Source: CAKMZU01 sp965248335 (GTDB taxonomy: Bacteria > Pseudomonadota > Gammaproteobacteria > Pseudomonadales > DT-91). Taken from it: a DNA stretch of 64,000 nucleotides. Where the stretch lies: the NCBI GenBank assembly GCA_965248335.1, contig CBDFIY010000002.1, positions 248,001-312,000 on the forward strand, given 5' to 3'. Shown here piece by piece: positions 9,155 to 17,798 of this stretch (position 1 is its first letter; every line of letters begins with the position of its first letter). Below the pieces are notes generated by a model. That model was given only the letters and a program-made list of their open reading frames with translations, was not told the origin of the DNA and made no database searches. The translations under genes and the position numbers were made by a program.

Positions 9155-9460
9155 TTAACCCTGCTGCTTGTAACCATGCCACATAGGCTGGTCACTGAGG
9201 AGTAACGATCGGCCAAGTAAATGCGCAGCAACGGGGGATGTCATAAAGGTAAATGCAATGATACCTAAGGCGCGAGAAGTGACCGTGGTGTCTTGAAAAT
9301 AAAGCGCCAAAGCAATCATGATAAACCCTAAGCCAAGCGTACCCGCTTTTGTGGCCGAGTGGATGCGAATGTAAGCATCCGGCATACGGAGGATGCCAAG
9401 CGCTGCAAAAAAGCTAAACAAGACGCCAATAATTAAGCAAGTGGCGATGAGTACGTGCAT
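9155..9460 (-). CDS. mnhG: Na+/H+ antiporter subunit G
   Basis: 101 aa with three membrane spans. The Mrp subunit G signature is recognisable: FAALGILRMPDAYIRIHSATKAGTLG near the N-terminus. Last gene of the leftward mnhABCDEFG operon, 6 bases after mnhF. Part of the multisubunit cation/proton antiporter in the inner membrane. The transported ion (Na+, K+ or both) cannot be decided from sequence. Confidence 0.93.
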   Translation of the reverse strand: MHVLIATCLIIGVLFSFFAALGILRMPDAYIRIHSATKAGTLGLGFIMIALALYFQDTTVTSRALGIIAFTFMTSPVAAHLLGRSLLLSDQPMWHGYKQQG

Positions 9461-9466
9461 GGATAG

Positions 9467-9781
9467 TCACCTCTTATCCGGTTCTGGTTCGTTGTTCTCC
9501 TTACGGATTTTCGTTTGCCGCAAAAGGATAAAGCGTGCGAATGCAACTGTGCTTAAAAAAGCGACCAACGCCATCGTGATGGCAATATCCATAAAGGCAA
9601 CAACGCCGCTAAAAATGGTAAGTACACCAATAAGCCCCATGGTCAGAAACGCAATCAAATCGAGTGCAACAACGCGATCGGCCAGAGTGGGGCCTTTGCA
9701 TAGACGGATGAAGGCCAATGCGAGGCTGGCAAGCAAGCCAGCAAATGCAATGTTTATTGCAACACTGAGTAGCTCAGTCAC
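9467..9781 (-). CDS. mnhF: Na+/H+ antiporter subunit F
   Basis: 104 aa from a GTG start at 9781. This start overlaps the end of mnhE by 8 bases and gives the usual subunit F N-terminus (VTELLSVAINIAFAG). A longer in-frame version beginning at 9895 would add residues antisense to no known domain and lie entirely inside mnhE, so I reject it. Three membrane spans with the conserved RLCKGPTLADRVVALD segment after the first. Component of the Mrp antiporter complex. Confidence 0.9.
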   Translation of the reverse strand: MTELLSVAINIAFAGLLASLALAFIRLCKGPTLADRVVALDLIAFLTMGLIGVLTIFSGVVAFMDIAITMALVAFLSTVAFARFILLRQTKIRKENNEPEPDKR

Positions 9782-10250
9782 GCGTGACCTCCAAAATACG
9801 ACGCTCAAAAGTCTGTTTGATATTGTTAATGACCTTCGATTCATCCTGACTGAACATGGCATGCACAAGAAGAAACTTTTTGTCGGGAGAAACATCCAAG
9901 GTTAACGAGCCGGGTGTAAGGGAAACCATATTGGCGAGTAACATAATTTCCATATCGGAGGTTGCCGCCAAGGGTACTTTGATAATGGCAGGTTGGCTCA
10001 AATGCGTAGGGGTGATCACATCCCAAACAACCTGTAGGCTACTTGTCATCAACTGATAAAGAAAAACAACGAAGAGCTCAATGGCCGTTAAAAATTTGCG
10101 CCCGTAACTCGGTTTGTCACGAAAGGGTCGTGTTAGCGTGAGAGCAAAGAACCCCACGATAAAGCCAATGATAAAATCACTACTGCCATAGTGGCCGTTA
10201 AGTAGCATCCATCCGCCGGCAAGTAATAGATTCAAGAAAAACACATTCAT
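9774..10250 (-). CDS. mnhE: Na+/H+ antiporter subunit E
   Basis: 158 aa. Starts with two membrane segments (NVFFLNLLLAGGWMLLNG and FIIGFIVGFFALTL). The C-terminal domain contains the subunit E features MLLANMVSLTPGSLTLDVS and a LLVHAM segment. It overlaps mnhD upstream by 4 bases (ATGA) and mnhF downstream by 8, indicating tight translational coupling. Needed for assembly of the Mrp complex in known systems. Confidence 0.94.
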   Translation of the reverse strand: MNVFFLNLLLAGGWMLLNGHYGSSDFIIGFIVGFFALTLTRPFRDKPSYGRKFLTAIELFVVFLYQLMTSSLQVVWDVITPTHLSQPAIIKVPLAATSDMEIMLLANMVSLTPGSLTLDVSPDKKFLLVHAMFSQDESKVINNIKQTFERRILEVTRD

Positions 10251-11752
10251 GATTGTACCCTTCCTGAGAGAACGGCCTGTATGTAGTGATCAGGGGTTAA
10301 TAATTGCGTACTTGCTGTTTGTACGAACTGGAAAATAGGTTCGACCACCAACCCAAATATCACCGATAGGATGGCAAGGCTTGCGATAGGCAATACATAA
10401 AGGCAGGTATCTGCACGGGATAGATTGATGGCTTTAGTTGCCTTGTTAGGTCGCGGCTTCCAAAAAGCCTCTGACCAGATCTTGGTCATCGAAAAAGTTG
10501 TCATAAGGCCTACAAACAAGGCTGTTGCCGCGAGCCAAAAATAGTCAACTTGTAAGCTGGCCTTAATTAAAAGGAACTTCCCCCAAAAACCAGAAAAAGG
10601 CGGAAAGCCGGCGAGAGAAAATGCAAGGATAAGAAATAGCAGGGCGATAAAGGGCGCTGATTGATAGTTACCGCCCAGCTGTTTTAAATCATCAGTACCA
10701 TGTTTGCGCTCAAGGTAGCCACCGATCAGTAAGAGATCAGACTTAACAATCATGTTATGTATAAGGAAGAGAATAGCGCCAGCTATCGCCAGCGGCGTGT
10801 AAATAGCAAGCCCCATGATCATATAGCCAATTTGAGAAATGATATGAAATGACAAAATACGTTTGATACTGAATTGACTTGCCGCGCCCAAAACGCCGAT
10901 GAGCATGGTAAAACCGGCAAGCCATATCAAAAGTGGCTGGTAGCCCGTATCCGGTAAGTTAAAAACCAGGGTGAATGTACGGATCATGGCGTACACGCCT
11001 ACTTTTGTCAGCAAGCCTGCAAAAAGCGCGACAACAGCACCGGGGAGGCTGGGATATGAAGCCGGTAGCCAAGCAAATAAGGGGAACATGGAAGATTTAA
11101 TCGCAAAGCCAAAGAGAAAAAGCCCCGATAATAAAATCATGGTCGAGGAGGGAAGGCTCATCACCTTGGTATGTAAATCAGCCATATTTAAGGTGCCTGT
11201 TGCCCCGTAGAGCAAGCCAATGGCTAATAAAAAAACCATGGTAGCGATAAGGTTTAAGATCACGTAGTTAACAGCGGCGTGAATTTGTTGTTTGCTGGCA
11301 TCGAGCGTCATCAGACCAAAAGAGGTAATTAACATGACCTCGAAAAAGACATAGAGATTGAATATGTCGCCAGTGAGAAAACTGCCCATAATGCCAGCAA
11401 TAAGGGTATGAATGAGCGCGTGATAAAAGGCGTAAGAAGGTTTTTTCTGCAAATCTGCCGTGCTATAAAAAACAATGGCAACACCAATGATGCTTGTCAC
11501 GAACACCAAGACAGCAGATAAATAATCGGCAACAAAAACAATGCCGAAAGGTGCCTTCCATCCGCCAAAGTGTGTGACTTGCACGCCATCTTCTATGACC
11601 TCAATAAGGAGCGTTAGCGTTACGCACAGGTTTGCCAGCGCACCTATCCAGCTAAATAAAGTCGTCAGTCGCTTCGAGTAAATAGAAAAGGTTGCTGTTG
11701 ATGCCGTCAGCAGCGGTAACAGAACGGGCAATACCAACAGCCATTGGCTCAT
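10247..11752 (-). CDS. mnhD: Na+/H+ antiporter subunit D
   Basis: 501 aa, about 14 membrane spans. Member of the family shared with complex I proton-pumping subunits (NuoM/N-like). It keeps the conserved acidic residue region around FEVMLITSFGLM and the lysine-bearing helix motif FAIKSSMFPLFAWLPASYPSLPGAV. Probably one of the two ion-translocating subunits together with MnhA. Overlaps mnhC and mnhE by 4 bases each. Confidence 0.96.
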   Translation of the reverse strand: MSQWLLVLPVLLPLLTASTATFSIYSKRLTTLFSWIGALANLCVTLTLLIEVIEDGVQVTHFGGWKAPFGIVFVADYLSAVLVFVTSIIGVAIVFYSTADLQKKPSYAFYHALIHTLIAGIMGSFLTGDIFNLYVFFEVMLITSFGLMTLDASKQQIHAAVNYVILNLIATMVFLLAIGLLYGATGTLNMADLHTKVMSLPSSTMILLSGLFLFGFAIKSSMFPLFAWLPASYPSLPGAVVALFAGLLTKVGVYAMIRTFTLVFNLPDTGYQPLLIWLAGFTMLIGVLGAASQFSIKRILSFHIISQIGYMIMGLAIYTPLAIAGAILFLIHNMIVKSDLLLIGGYLERKHGTDDLKQLGGNYQSAPFIALLFLILAFSLAGFPPFSGFWGKFLLIKASLQVDYFWLAATALFVGLMTTFSMTKIWSEAFWKPRPNKATKAINLSRADTCLYVLPIASLAILSVIFGLVVEPIFQFVQTASTQLLTPDHYIQAVLSGRVQS

Positions 11753-12102
11753 GATGCCGAATCCTTTTCATGGGGGCTGTCAATATCCGCAGAGCCGAGA
11801 GTCAAGATGGCTCTTGCTGCAAGGAGCAACGTAAAAATCAGCAGACCAAAGCCGATAACGATGGCCGTGAGTATGAGCGCCTGTGGGAGTGGATTAGCAA
11901 AGCCTGCGACAGGCAGTAACGCATCCGCCGCAATGATAGGGGGCTTGCCACGCGTTAATCTGCCTGCGACAAAGATGGTTAAGTTGATCGCATTGCTGAC
12001 GAGCATCATGCCGAAGAGAAAATGCAGTATATGGCGTTTTAGCATGAGGAAAACACCGCAGGCCGTCAGAACCCCTACGACAATGCACCAGATTACCGCC
12101 AT
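11749..12102 (-). CDS. mnhC: Na+/H+ antiporter subunit C
   Basis: 117 aa, three membrane spans, homologous to complex I NuoK. The characteristic GVFLMLKRHILHFLFGMMLVSNAINLTIF segment lies in the first half and QALILTAIVIGFG in the second. The start abuts mnhB (one-base overlap) and the end overlaps mnhD by 4 bases. Confidence 0.95.
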   Translation of the reverse strand: MAVIWCIVVGVLTACGVFLMLKRHILHFLFGMMLVSNAINLTIFVAGRLTRGKPPIIAADALLPVAGFANPLPQALILTAIVIGFGLLIFTLLLAARAILTLGSADIDSPHEKDSAS

Positions 12103-12494
12103 TAGCTCAGCACCTCTTCAACATTCAGCAAAATAAAGAGGACAGCACCAAATACGGCGAAGTAAACGCCAATATCAAAGAGTATTGGCGTACCGATAGC
12201 GCCTACCCATAGCCCAGATAAAAAAGGGCGGCCTAAAAAAAGAGGCGCAATGCCGGAAGCCAGTGCGATAATAATACCGAGGCCTGCAAACTGTCCCGGC
12301 GGATAATGTAATCGGTTGCGGACATACTCTGGGCTTTCAGCCAGCATGAGTAACGCGAATGCAATGGTTGCGATAAGCCCCGCGGTAAAGCCCCCTCCGG
12401 GACTGTTATGGCCGCGCAGAAGCAGATACAGTGAAAATACCACCATCAGCCCTGTCACAATATGCGCGCTGGTGCGGAAGGTGATCGAGTTCAT
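12102..12494 (-). CDS. mnhB: Na+/H+ antiporter subunit B
   Basis: 130 aa, four membrane spans. Typical MnhB features: the HNSPGGGFTAGL motif after the first helix and the FDIGVYFAVFGAVL segment near the end. Overlaps mnhA by 4 bases (ATGA). Confidence 0.95.
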   Translation of the reverse strand: MNSITFRTSAHIVTGLMVVFSLYLLLRGHNSPGGGFTAGLIATIAFALLMLAESPEYVRNRLHYPPGQFAGLGIIIALASGIAPLFLGRPFLSGLWVGAIGTPILFDIGVYFAVFGAVLFILLNVEEVLS

Positions 12495-14772
12495 GATGTG
12501 CTGTCCTTTTTTTCCTCGTCTGGGTTTTTAGGTGTTGTACTTACTTGCGTTACACGTCTTTTCAATCGAGGCAATAAAGCTACCGCTGCAATGGCCGCAA
12601 TGACAACCACCACGATTTCACCGAGCGTGTCGAATGCGCGGAAATCGACCAGAATGACATTAACAATATTACGACCATGTCCACCGCTCAAACTGTTGGT
12701 TGCATAGAAATCAGAAATATCGGTATTGAGCGCTGTTGCAGTGATCTCCCATAAAAGCAGCGATAAAGCCGCACCTATGGTGACGGCAACAAATGCATTG
12801 ATGGCAGAACGCGATGCGCGATGCGACTTGACGACTTGCGCGGCAGGGATATGGCGCAAAACAATGGCAATGAAAACCACGAGCAAGATTTCAACCAATA
12901 ATTGTGTTTTGGCAACATCTGGTGCGCTGTAAATTAAGAAAATAAGCGTATTGAGGAAGCCGATAACACCCAATGCGGCGATGGCGAGAAGTAAGGTTCT
13001 GGCATAGACAACGGCAAACGCAGCAATGCACAGAAAGACGGCTAATACTATTTCATAGTAATACGCATCGATAGGCTGAACGGGGATATCATTGATCTGA
13101 TAAACACCAAAAGATAATAATGAAAGAAGGATGATAAAAAATTGTAAGGTGTATTTTGAAAGCGTACCGTGCTGAATAAATCGTGTTAATCGTTGCGAAA
13201 ATTCTATGAGTCCGTTAATGATGTGCTGGAAAACATCTGTCGCTTGCGGTAAATGCTTGAAGAGACGATTAAGAAAAGACTGAATTGGTGTGTAGCTTAA
13301 ATACATCCCTATGCCGATGCAGAGTGTGATAGCACTGAGAAGTAGCGGTAGGTTAAACCCACTGAATAAATGAACGGTATTCAGCGGCTGGCCGGGCAGC
13401 ATGATTTGCATAGCAGGGTTAATAATCAGATCTTGATACCACTTTATTAAAGCCAGAGGCACCAGTACGGAGCCAATCGATAAGATAAGCGGCGGCACCC
13501 ATAATAGGTAGTTTTGCTCTATAGGTTTGATTGTGGCGGCCTGAGGGTGATGCTTTTTAAAGAAAGGTTTAATGACGATCAATAACGAAATGGCTACCAT
13601 CAGTGCATTGACCAACAGCATCACAACTGCCAGTAACGCATCAAATTCAAGCCCTGCTTTATAAATATATTCCTTGGAAAGAAAACCAAAAGAAGGCGGC
13701 AAGCCAGCCTTGGACGCGGCGGTTATCAGTGCAGCAATAAAGCTAATCGACAGCACTGTACGTAACCCGGCTAACTCACGGTATTCACGCGTGCCTGTTG
13801 CTTTGTCGATGTTACCTACCACCATGAATAAGCCCGCTTTGTAAAAGGCATGGGCACAAATTAAAAGTAAAGCTGCTGTGATGGCATAGCTGCTATTAAG
13901 GCCAAGCAGTAGCACTAATTGGCCAAGGATGGCATTAGTGCTGTAAGCCAGCATTAATTTTAGATCGGTTTGTTTGTAGGCCAGTATTGCGCACCAAAGT
14001 GCGGTGAATGCGCCAAAGATGCAGAGCGTGTAGAGCCACAGATCGCTTTCACCGTAAATGGGTAAGACCCTTGCTAATAAATAAACGCCGGCTTTTACCA
14101 TGGTGGAAGAGTGCAGGTACGCACTCACGGGCGTAGGCGCAGCCATTGCGCCCGGTAGCCAAAAATGAAAAGGGAATTGGGCTGATTTAGTAAAAGCGCC
14201 TAACAGGATAAGTATGAGTGAGGGAATGAAGAAGGCATGCTGTTGAAGCGCTTGGGCTTGAGATAATACGGCGGTTATATTGTAGCTACCTGCCATTTCG
14301 CCCAATAAAATTAACCCTGCGAGCAAACATAGGCCCCCTGAACCCGTGATGAGTAAGGCTTGCAATGCATTTCTACGGGATAGCGCTTTTTCGTGGTTAA
14401 AACCAATTAACAGATAAGACGTTAAGGTTGTTAACTCCCAAAAAACAAACAGGAGCATCAGGTTGTCGGCCAATACTAGCCCAAGCATGGATAACATGAA
14501 TAGAGTTAAATAAAGGTGAAAGCGTGCTCGGCCTTTATAGGATTTCATGTAGGCTAAGGCATATAATTGCACCAAAAAACAATGCCCAGTATCAAACCTG
14601 CAAACAGAATACTTAAGCCATCAAGACGTATGGCTAAATTGATATTAAGTGAAGGAATCCAAGGGTAAGAGAATAATGTTTGTGGTGGCTGGTAGCGCGC
14701 AAGGGTTACGAGCAATAGTAGGGGTAATATTGTCGAAATAGATAACCAGCAGACTTCAAGATTTTTTCGCAT
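12491..14772 (-). pseudogene. mnhA: Na+/H+ antiporter subunit A, split by a one-base frameshift
   Basis: Two frames together encode a normal-length MnhA/MrpA (about 767 aa). Frame one (14772 down to the stop at 14554) gives the N-terminal helix and RLDGLSILFAGLILGI. Frame two (14575 to 12491) resumes at LVQLYALAYMKSYKGRARF and continues through FVFWELTTLTSYLLIGF to the MnhB-like C-terminal domain. They meet at a run of six T (minus strand; plus-strand A at 14574-14579). One additional T would restore a continuous frame with family-typical spacing. Every other gene of the operon is intact, so a sequencing error or transcriptional slippage is as plausible as true inactivation. Confidence 0.85.
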
Positions 14773-14822
14773 CTAAGGTCTTTCTGTCGATAAGGGCCAT
14801 CGAATCAGTAGGTATACAGAGT

Positions 14823-14925
14823 AATCAGAGGGCCCCTCATCCCAAACGGCCGCATAAGGCGCCAGCTACAGTATTGAGTACGAAACCCAGATACTCTAAG
14901 TTTAAAGAGGAGAGACCCTCTGATT
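14823..14925 (-). ncRNA. Candidate structured leader upstream of mnhA (unassigned)
   Basis: Perfect 10-bp arms at 14823-14832 and 14916-14925 enclose ~80 bases containing a further GAGTA/TACTC stem (14876-14880 with 14892-14896) and GC-rich paired segments. Read on the minus strand it ends about 50 bases before the mnhA start, where a cis-regulatory RNA would sit. I could not match it to a riboswitch consensus I remember. The alternative is a small RNA or leader on the plus strand, towards the PCuAC gene. Confidence 0.4.
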
Positions 14926-15072
14926 GCTCTACCCTTTTTGACAGTACTTAATTCAGAAAATTCCAATAAGGCGAAATGTTTTTATAGGTATAGTATTTTC
15001 GTGTTCCCTATAAAGATGTTAGATTGAGCGCTCGTTTCGTCTTGATATCGATTCAAAAAGAGGTTAAATGCT

Positions 15073-15546
15073 ATGATTAATCGAGGTTTATTAGTTGTTC
15101 TGGCGTTGAGCCTGTGTACAGCTTTACAAGCGATGGAAGCTTCTCATGTTGAAGTCGAGGGTGCTTATGCACTTTTGCCTGCGCCGGGTCAAAAAAATAC
15201 CGCGCTTTACATGAAGATTGAAAATCACAGCAATAAAACATTTACGCGAGTTTCTGCAGTATCACCTATTGCAAAAAAGATTGAGCTACATGAAATGACG
15301 CTAGCTAACGGTGTCATGAAAATGCGTAAAGTGATAAATATTCGCTTTAAGCCACATTCAACCCTGACCCTTGAACAAGGCGGCTACCATTTCATGGTGA
15401 CGGGAATTAAAAAGCCGCTTGTTGAGAACCAGAAAATACCCGTTACCCTTTGCTTAGATGATTTATGTCAAAAGCTAGAAGTGAAGGTTGTGCACCCTTT
15501 AAGCGTTGAAAAAGAAACACAGAAACATCATCATTCACATCATTAA
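15073..15546 (+). CDS. Periplasmic copper chaperone, PCu(A)C family
   Basis: 157 aa with a signal peptide (about residues 1-20, ending LQAMEA). The PCuAC signature is visible: the H-x-M pair in IELHEMT, further Met residues in VMKMRKV, and the C-terminal H-x-M of GGYHFM. These ligands bind Cu(I). The extreme C-terminus is His-rich (HHHSHH), a likely extra metal-binding tail. Proteins of this family deliver copper to cytochrome oxidase or buffer periplasmic copper. It precedes the DUF2333 gene by 20 bases on the same strand. Confidence 0.9.
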   Translation: MINRGLLVVLALSLCTALQAMEASHVEVEGAYALLPAPGQKNTALYMKIENHSNKTFTRVSAVSPIAKKIELHEMTLANGVMKMRKVINIRFKPHSTLTLEQGGYHFMVTGIKKPLVENQKIPVTLCLDDLCQKLEVKVVHPLSVEKETQKHHHSHH

Positions 15547-15566
15547 AACGGCTTTGGTTAATTGTT

Positions 15567-16559
15567 ATGAGAGTATCTACATTCTTTAAAATAGCGGCTA
15601 TTAGCTTGGTTTGTGTTGCTTTCGTTCTTTGGGCGATCGCTTTTTACTGGAGCCGTGAGCCTTCAAATCTTGATATTGAAGCCATAACAAAAAAAGAAAC
15701 GGAATCGCTAAATGTTCCGATCGTGACAGGTGCATATACAACCACTGCGTTAATTGGTGTGATTGAAACCATTATTAATAAACCAGGAGGCTATATCAGT
15801 AATGATGTTTTTCCTCCCGGTGTTTTTATGGATAACACGCCAAATTGGGAATACGGTGCATTGATTCAAGTACGTGATATGGCACGCGCACTTCGCGATA
15901 ATATGAGCCGGTCACAGTCCCAATCGAAAGAAGACATAAACTTAAGAGAATCTGAGGCACGATTAAATATTGATCATACGTCATGGGCGTTGCCGGATGC
16001 TAAAAAGCAATATGAGGAAAGTGTTGGGCAGCTAAGAATCTATTTATCTCGATTGTCTAAACCCTCGGCGCACGAAGCACAGTTTTATGCGCGTGCAGAT
16101 AATTTAAGCTTTTGGTTATCTTTAGTAGAGTCCCGTTTAGGCAGTTTGTCGCAGAGGCTGTCGGCGAGCGTCGGGCATAAACGATTAAATACAGACTTAT
16201 CAGGTGATACCTCTGCCAAGCAGTCGACGCCTGCCAGTAGCGATAACTACGTCAGAACACCGTGGTTGCAGATTGATGATGTGTTCTACGAATCCAGAGG
16301 TTCAACATGGGCATTAATTCAGTTGATGAGAGCAGTTGAAGCTGATTTTAAGGATGTGTTAGAGAAAAAGAATGCGCGAGTCAGTTTTGCGCAAATTATT
16401 CGTGAACTTGAAGCCAGTCAGCAGCCAGTATGGAGCCCTTGGGTACTCAATGGCAGTGGATTTGGTCTTTGGGCGAATTACTCACTCGTCATGGCTTCTT
16501 ATGTCGCACGTGCAAATGCTGCGGTTATTGATTTGAGGGATCTTTTACAGCGAGGCTAA
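15567..16559 (+). CDS. DUF2333 family membrane-anchored protein
   Basis: 330 aa. One N-terminal membrane span (about 8-28) followed by a periplasmic domain. Family-typical segments are clear: NKPGGYISNDVFPPGVFMDNTPNWEYG is present in full around residues 71-97, then the ARADNLSFWL and SRLGSLSQRLSASVG blocks, then WLQIDDVFYESRG, and ANAAVIDLRDLL at the end. The family is widespread in gammaproteobacteria and of unknown function. Length is normal. Confidence 0.88.
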   Translation: MRVSTFFKIAAISLVCVAFVLWAIAFYWSREPSNLDIEAITKKETESLNVPIVTGAYTTTALIGVIETIINKPGGYISNDVFPPGVFMDNTPNWEYGALIQVRDMARALRDNMSRSQSQSKEDINLRESEARLNIDHTSWALPDAKKQYEESVGQLRIYLSRLSKPSAHEAQFYARADNLSFWLSLVESRLGSLSQRLSASVGHKRLNTDLSGDTSAKQSTPASSDNYVRTPWLQIDDVFYESRGSTWALIQLMRAVEADFKDVLEKKNARVSFAQIIRELEASQQPVWSPWVLNGSGFGLWANYSLVMASYVARANAAVIDLRDLLQRG

Positions 16560-16643
16560 TTTTGTTGGTATGGGGCGCTTATCTATTACCACCTTGAGCT
16601 TGTCGGTGTTCTATAACGTGTAACAAAGGCTAATGAGCGTAAA

Positions 16644-17798
16644 ATGATGACCTTTGCGTATAACAAGCAGTACCCAACGGTTGATGCCCTTAGAGAAAAA
16701 TCGAAGAGCCGAGTACCCCGTTTTGCGTTTGATTACCTCGACGGTGGCTGTAACGAGGGTGTGAATCTTGCTAAGAACACACGCGAGATTCGGGAGGTAG
16801 AGTTAATACCTCGCTATTTAAGTAATGATCAGGGTTCGAATATCAAAACAGAACTCTTTGGTCATACCTATGATGCCCCTTTTGGTATTTCGCCAGTAGG
16901 GCTGCAGGGGTTGATCTGGCCAAACTCGCCAGAAATTTTAGCAAGTGCAGCCTTTGAACATAATATCCCCTTTATTTTAAGCACGGTTTCTACGAGCAGT
17001 ATTGAGCGTATAGAAACACTCACCGAAGGGCGAGCTTGGTTTCAATTATACCGGCCACGTGATGATCAATTACGCGATAAGCTCATTAACCGAATAGAAC
17101 ATGCAGGTTGTAAAGTATTGGTACTTACTTGCGATGTCCCGACCTTTGGTTATCGACCCAAAGATATTCGTAATGGATTGGCCATGCCGCCATCGATGAC
17201 AATGAAAAATGTTATACAAATGCTTCTAAAGCCAAAATGGCTGTTAGAAACAATCAGGCATGGGCGGCCAAACTTTGAAACCCTTACGCCTTACATGTCG
17301 AGTGATCTCGATATGAAACAGCTTGGGGTGTTTATGGATGAGACATTTTCTGGTCGACTCAATGAAGCGGATATCAAACCTATACGAGACCGATGGAAAG
17401 GGAAGCTTGTGTTGAAGGGTGTCGCCAGCGAAGAAGATGCAGAAAAGGCCATTGCTTTAGGCGTAGACGGCATTATTGTCTCTAATCATGGTGGTAGGCA
17501 GCTTGATGCGGGTGAGTCAACGATTAAACCATTGACCAGAATTGCAAAAAAATATGGCGATCAGATACCTGTCATGATGGATAGCGGCATCCGTTCGGGG
17601 CCGGATATAGCGCGAACTCTAGCGAGTGGCGCTGCGTTCACTTTCAGCGGGAGATCTTTTATGTATGGGGTTGCGGCATTGGGTCAAAACGGAGGAGTTC
17701 ATACTGTCGCTATGCTAAAAGTACAATTACAACAAGTTTTAGAGCAGTTGTGCTGTGAAAATATAAAAGATCTTCCTCGGCATTTGAACGCCGTTTAA
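16644..17798 (+). CDS. FMN-dependent alpha-hydroxy-acid oxidase/dehydrogenase (lactate dehydrogenase-like)
   Basis: 384 aa TIM-barrel flavoprotein. The N-terminal RVPRFAFDYLDGG and the FMN-binding PFGISPVGLQGL are typical. Residues 279-288 contain the active-site motif SNHGGRQLD, where H282 is the catalytic base and the Arg binds the substrate carboxylate, followed by the phosphate-binding MDSGIRSGPDI. Oxidises a 2-hydroxy acid to the 2-oxo acid; L-lactate is a plausible substrate but is not proven. No long hydrophobic membrane segment is evident. It converges on the glycosyltransferase gene with a 4-base overlap of the two 3' ends. Confidence 0.88.
   Translation: MMTFAYNKQYPTVDALREKSKSRVPRFAFDYLDGGCNEGVNLAKNTREIREVELIPRYLSNDQGSNIKTELFGHTYDAPFGISPVGLQGLIWPNSPEILASAAFEHNIPFILSTVSTSSIERIETLTEGRAWFQLYRPRDDQLRDKLINRIEHAGCKVLVLTCDVPTFGYRPKDIRNGLAMPPSMTMKNVIQMLLKPKWLLETIRHGRPNFETLTPYMSSDLDMKQLGVFMDETFSGRLNEADIKPIRDRWKGKLVLKGVASEEDAEKAIALGVDGIIVSNHGGRQLDAGESTIKPLTRIAKKYGDQIPVMMDSGIRSGPDIARTLASGAAFTFSGRSFMYGVAALGQNGGVHTVAMLKVQLQQVLEQLCCENIKDLPRHLNAV

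Noticed and set aside
9782..9895. Longer N-terminus for mnhF
   Set aside because: The extension lies inside mnhE in another frame and is not hydrophobic; the GTG at 9781 gives the usual subunit length.
14823..14925. SRP 4.5S RNA, 6S RNA or tmRNA
   Set aside because: The GGAAGGAAGCAGCC-like SRP loop and the tmRNA/6S hallmarks are absent; size and folding do not fit.
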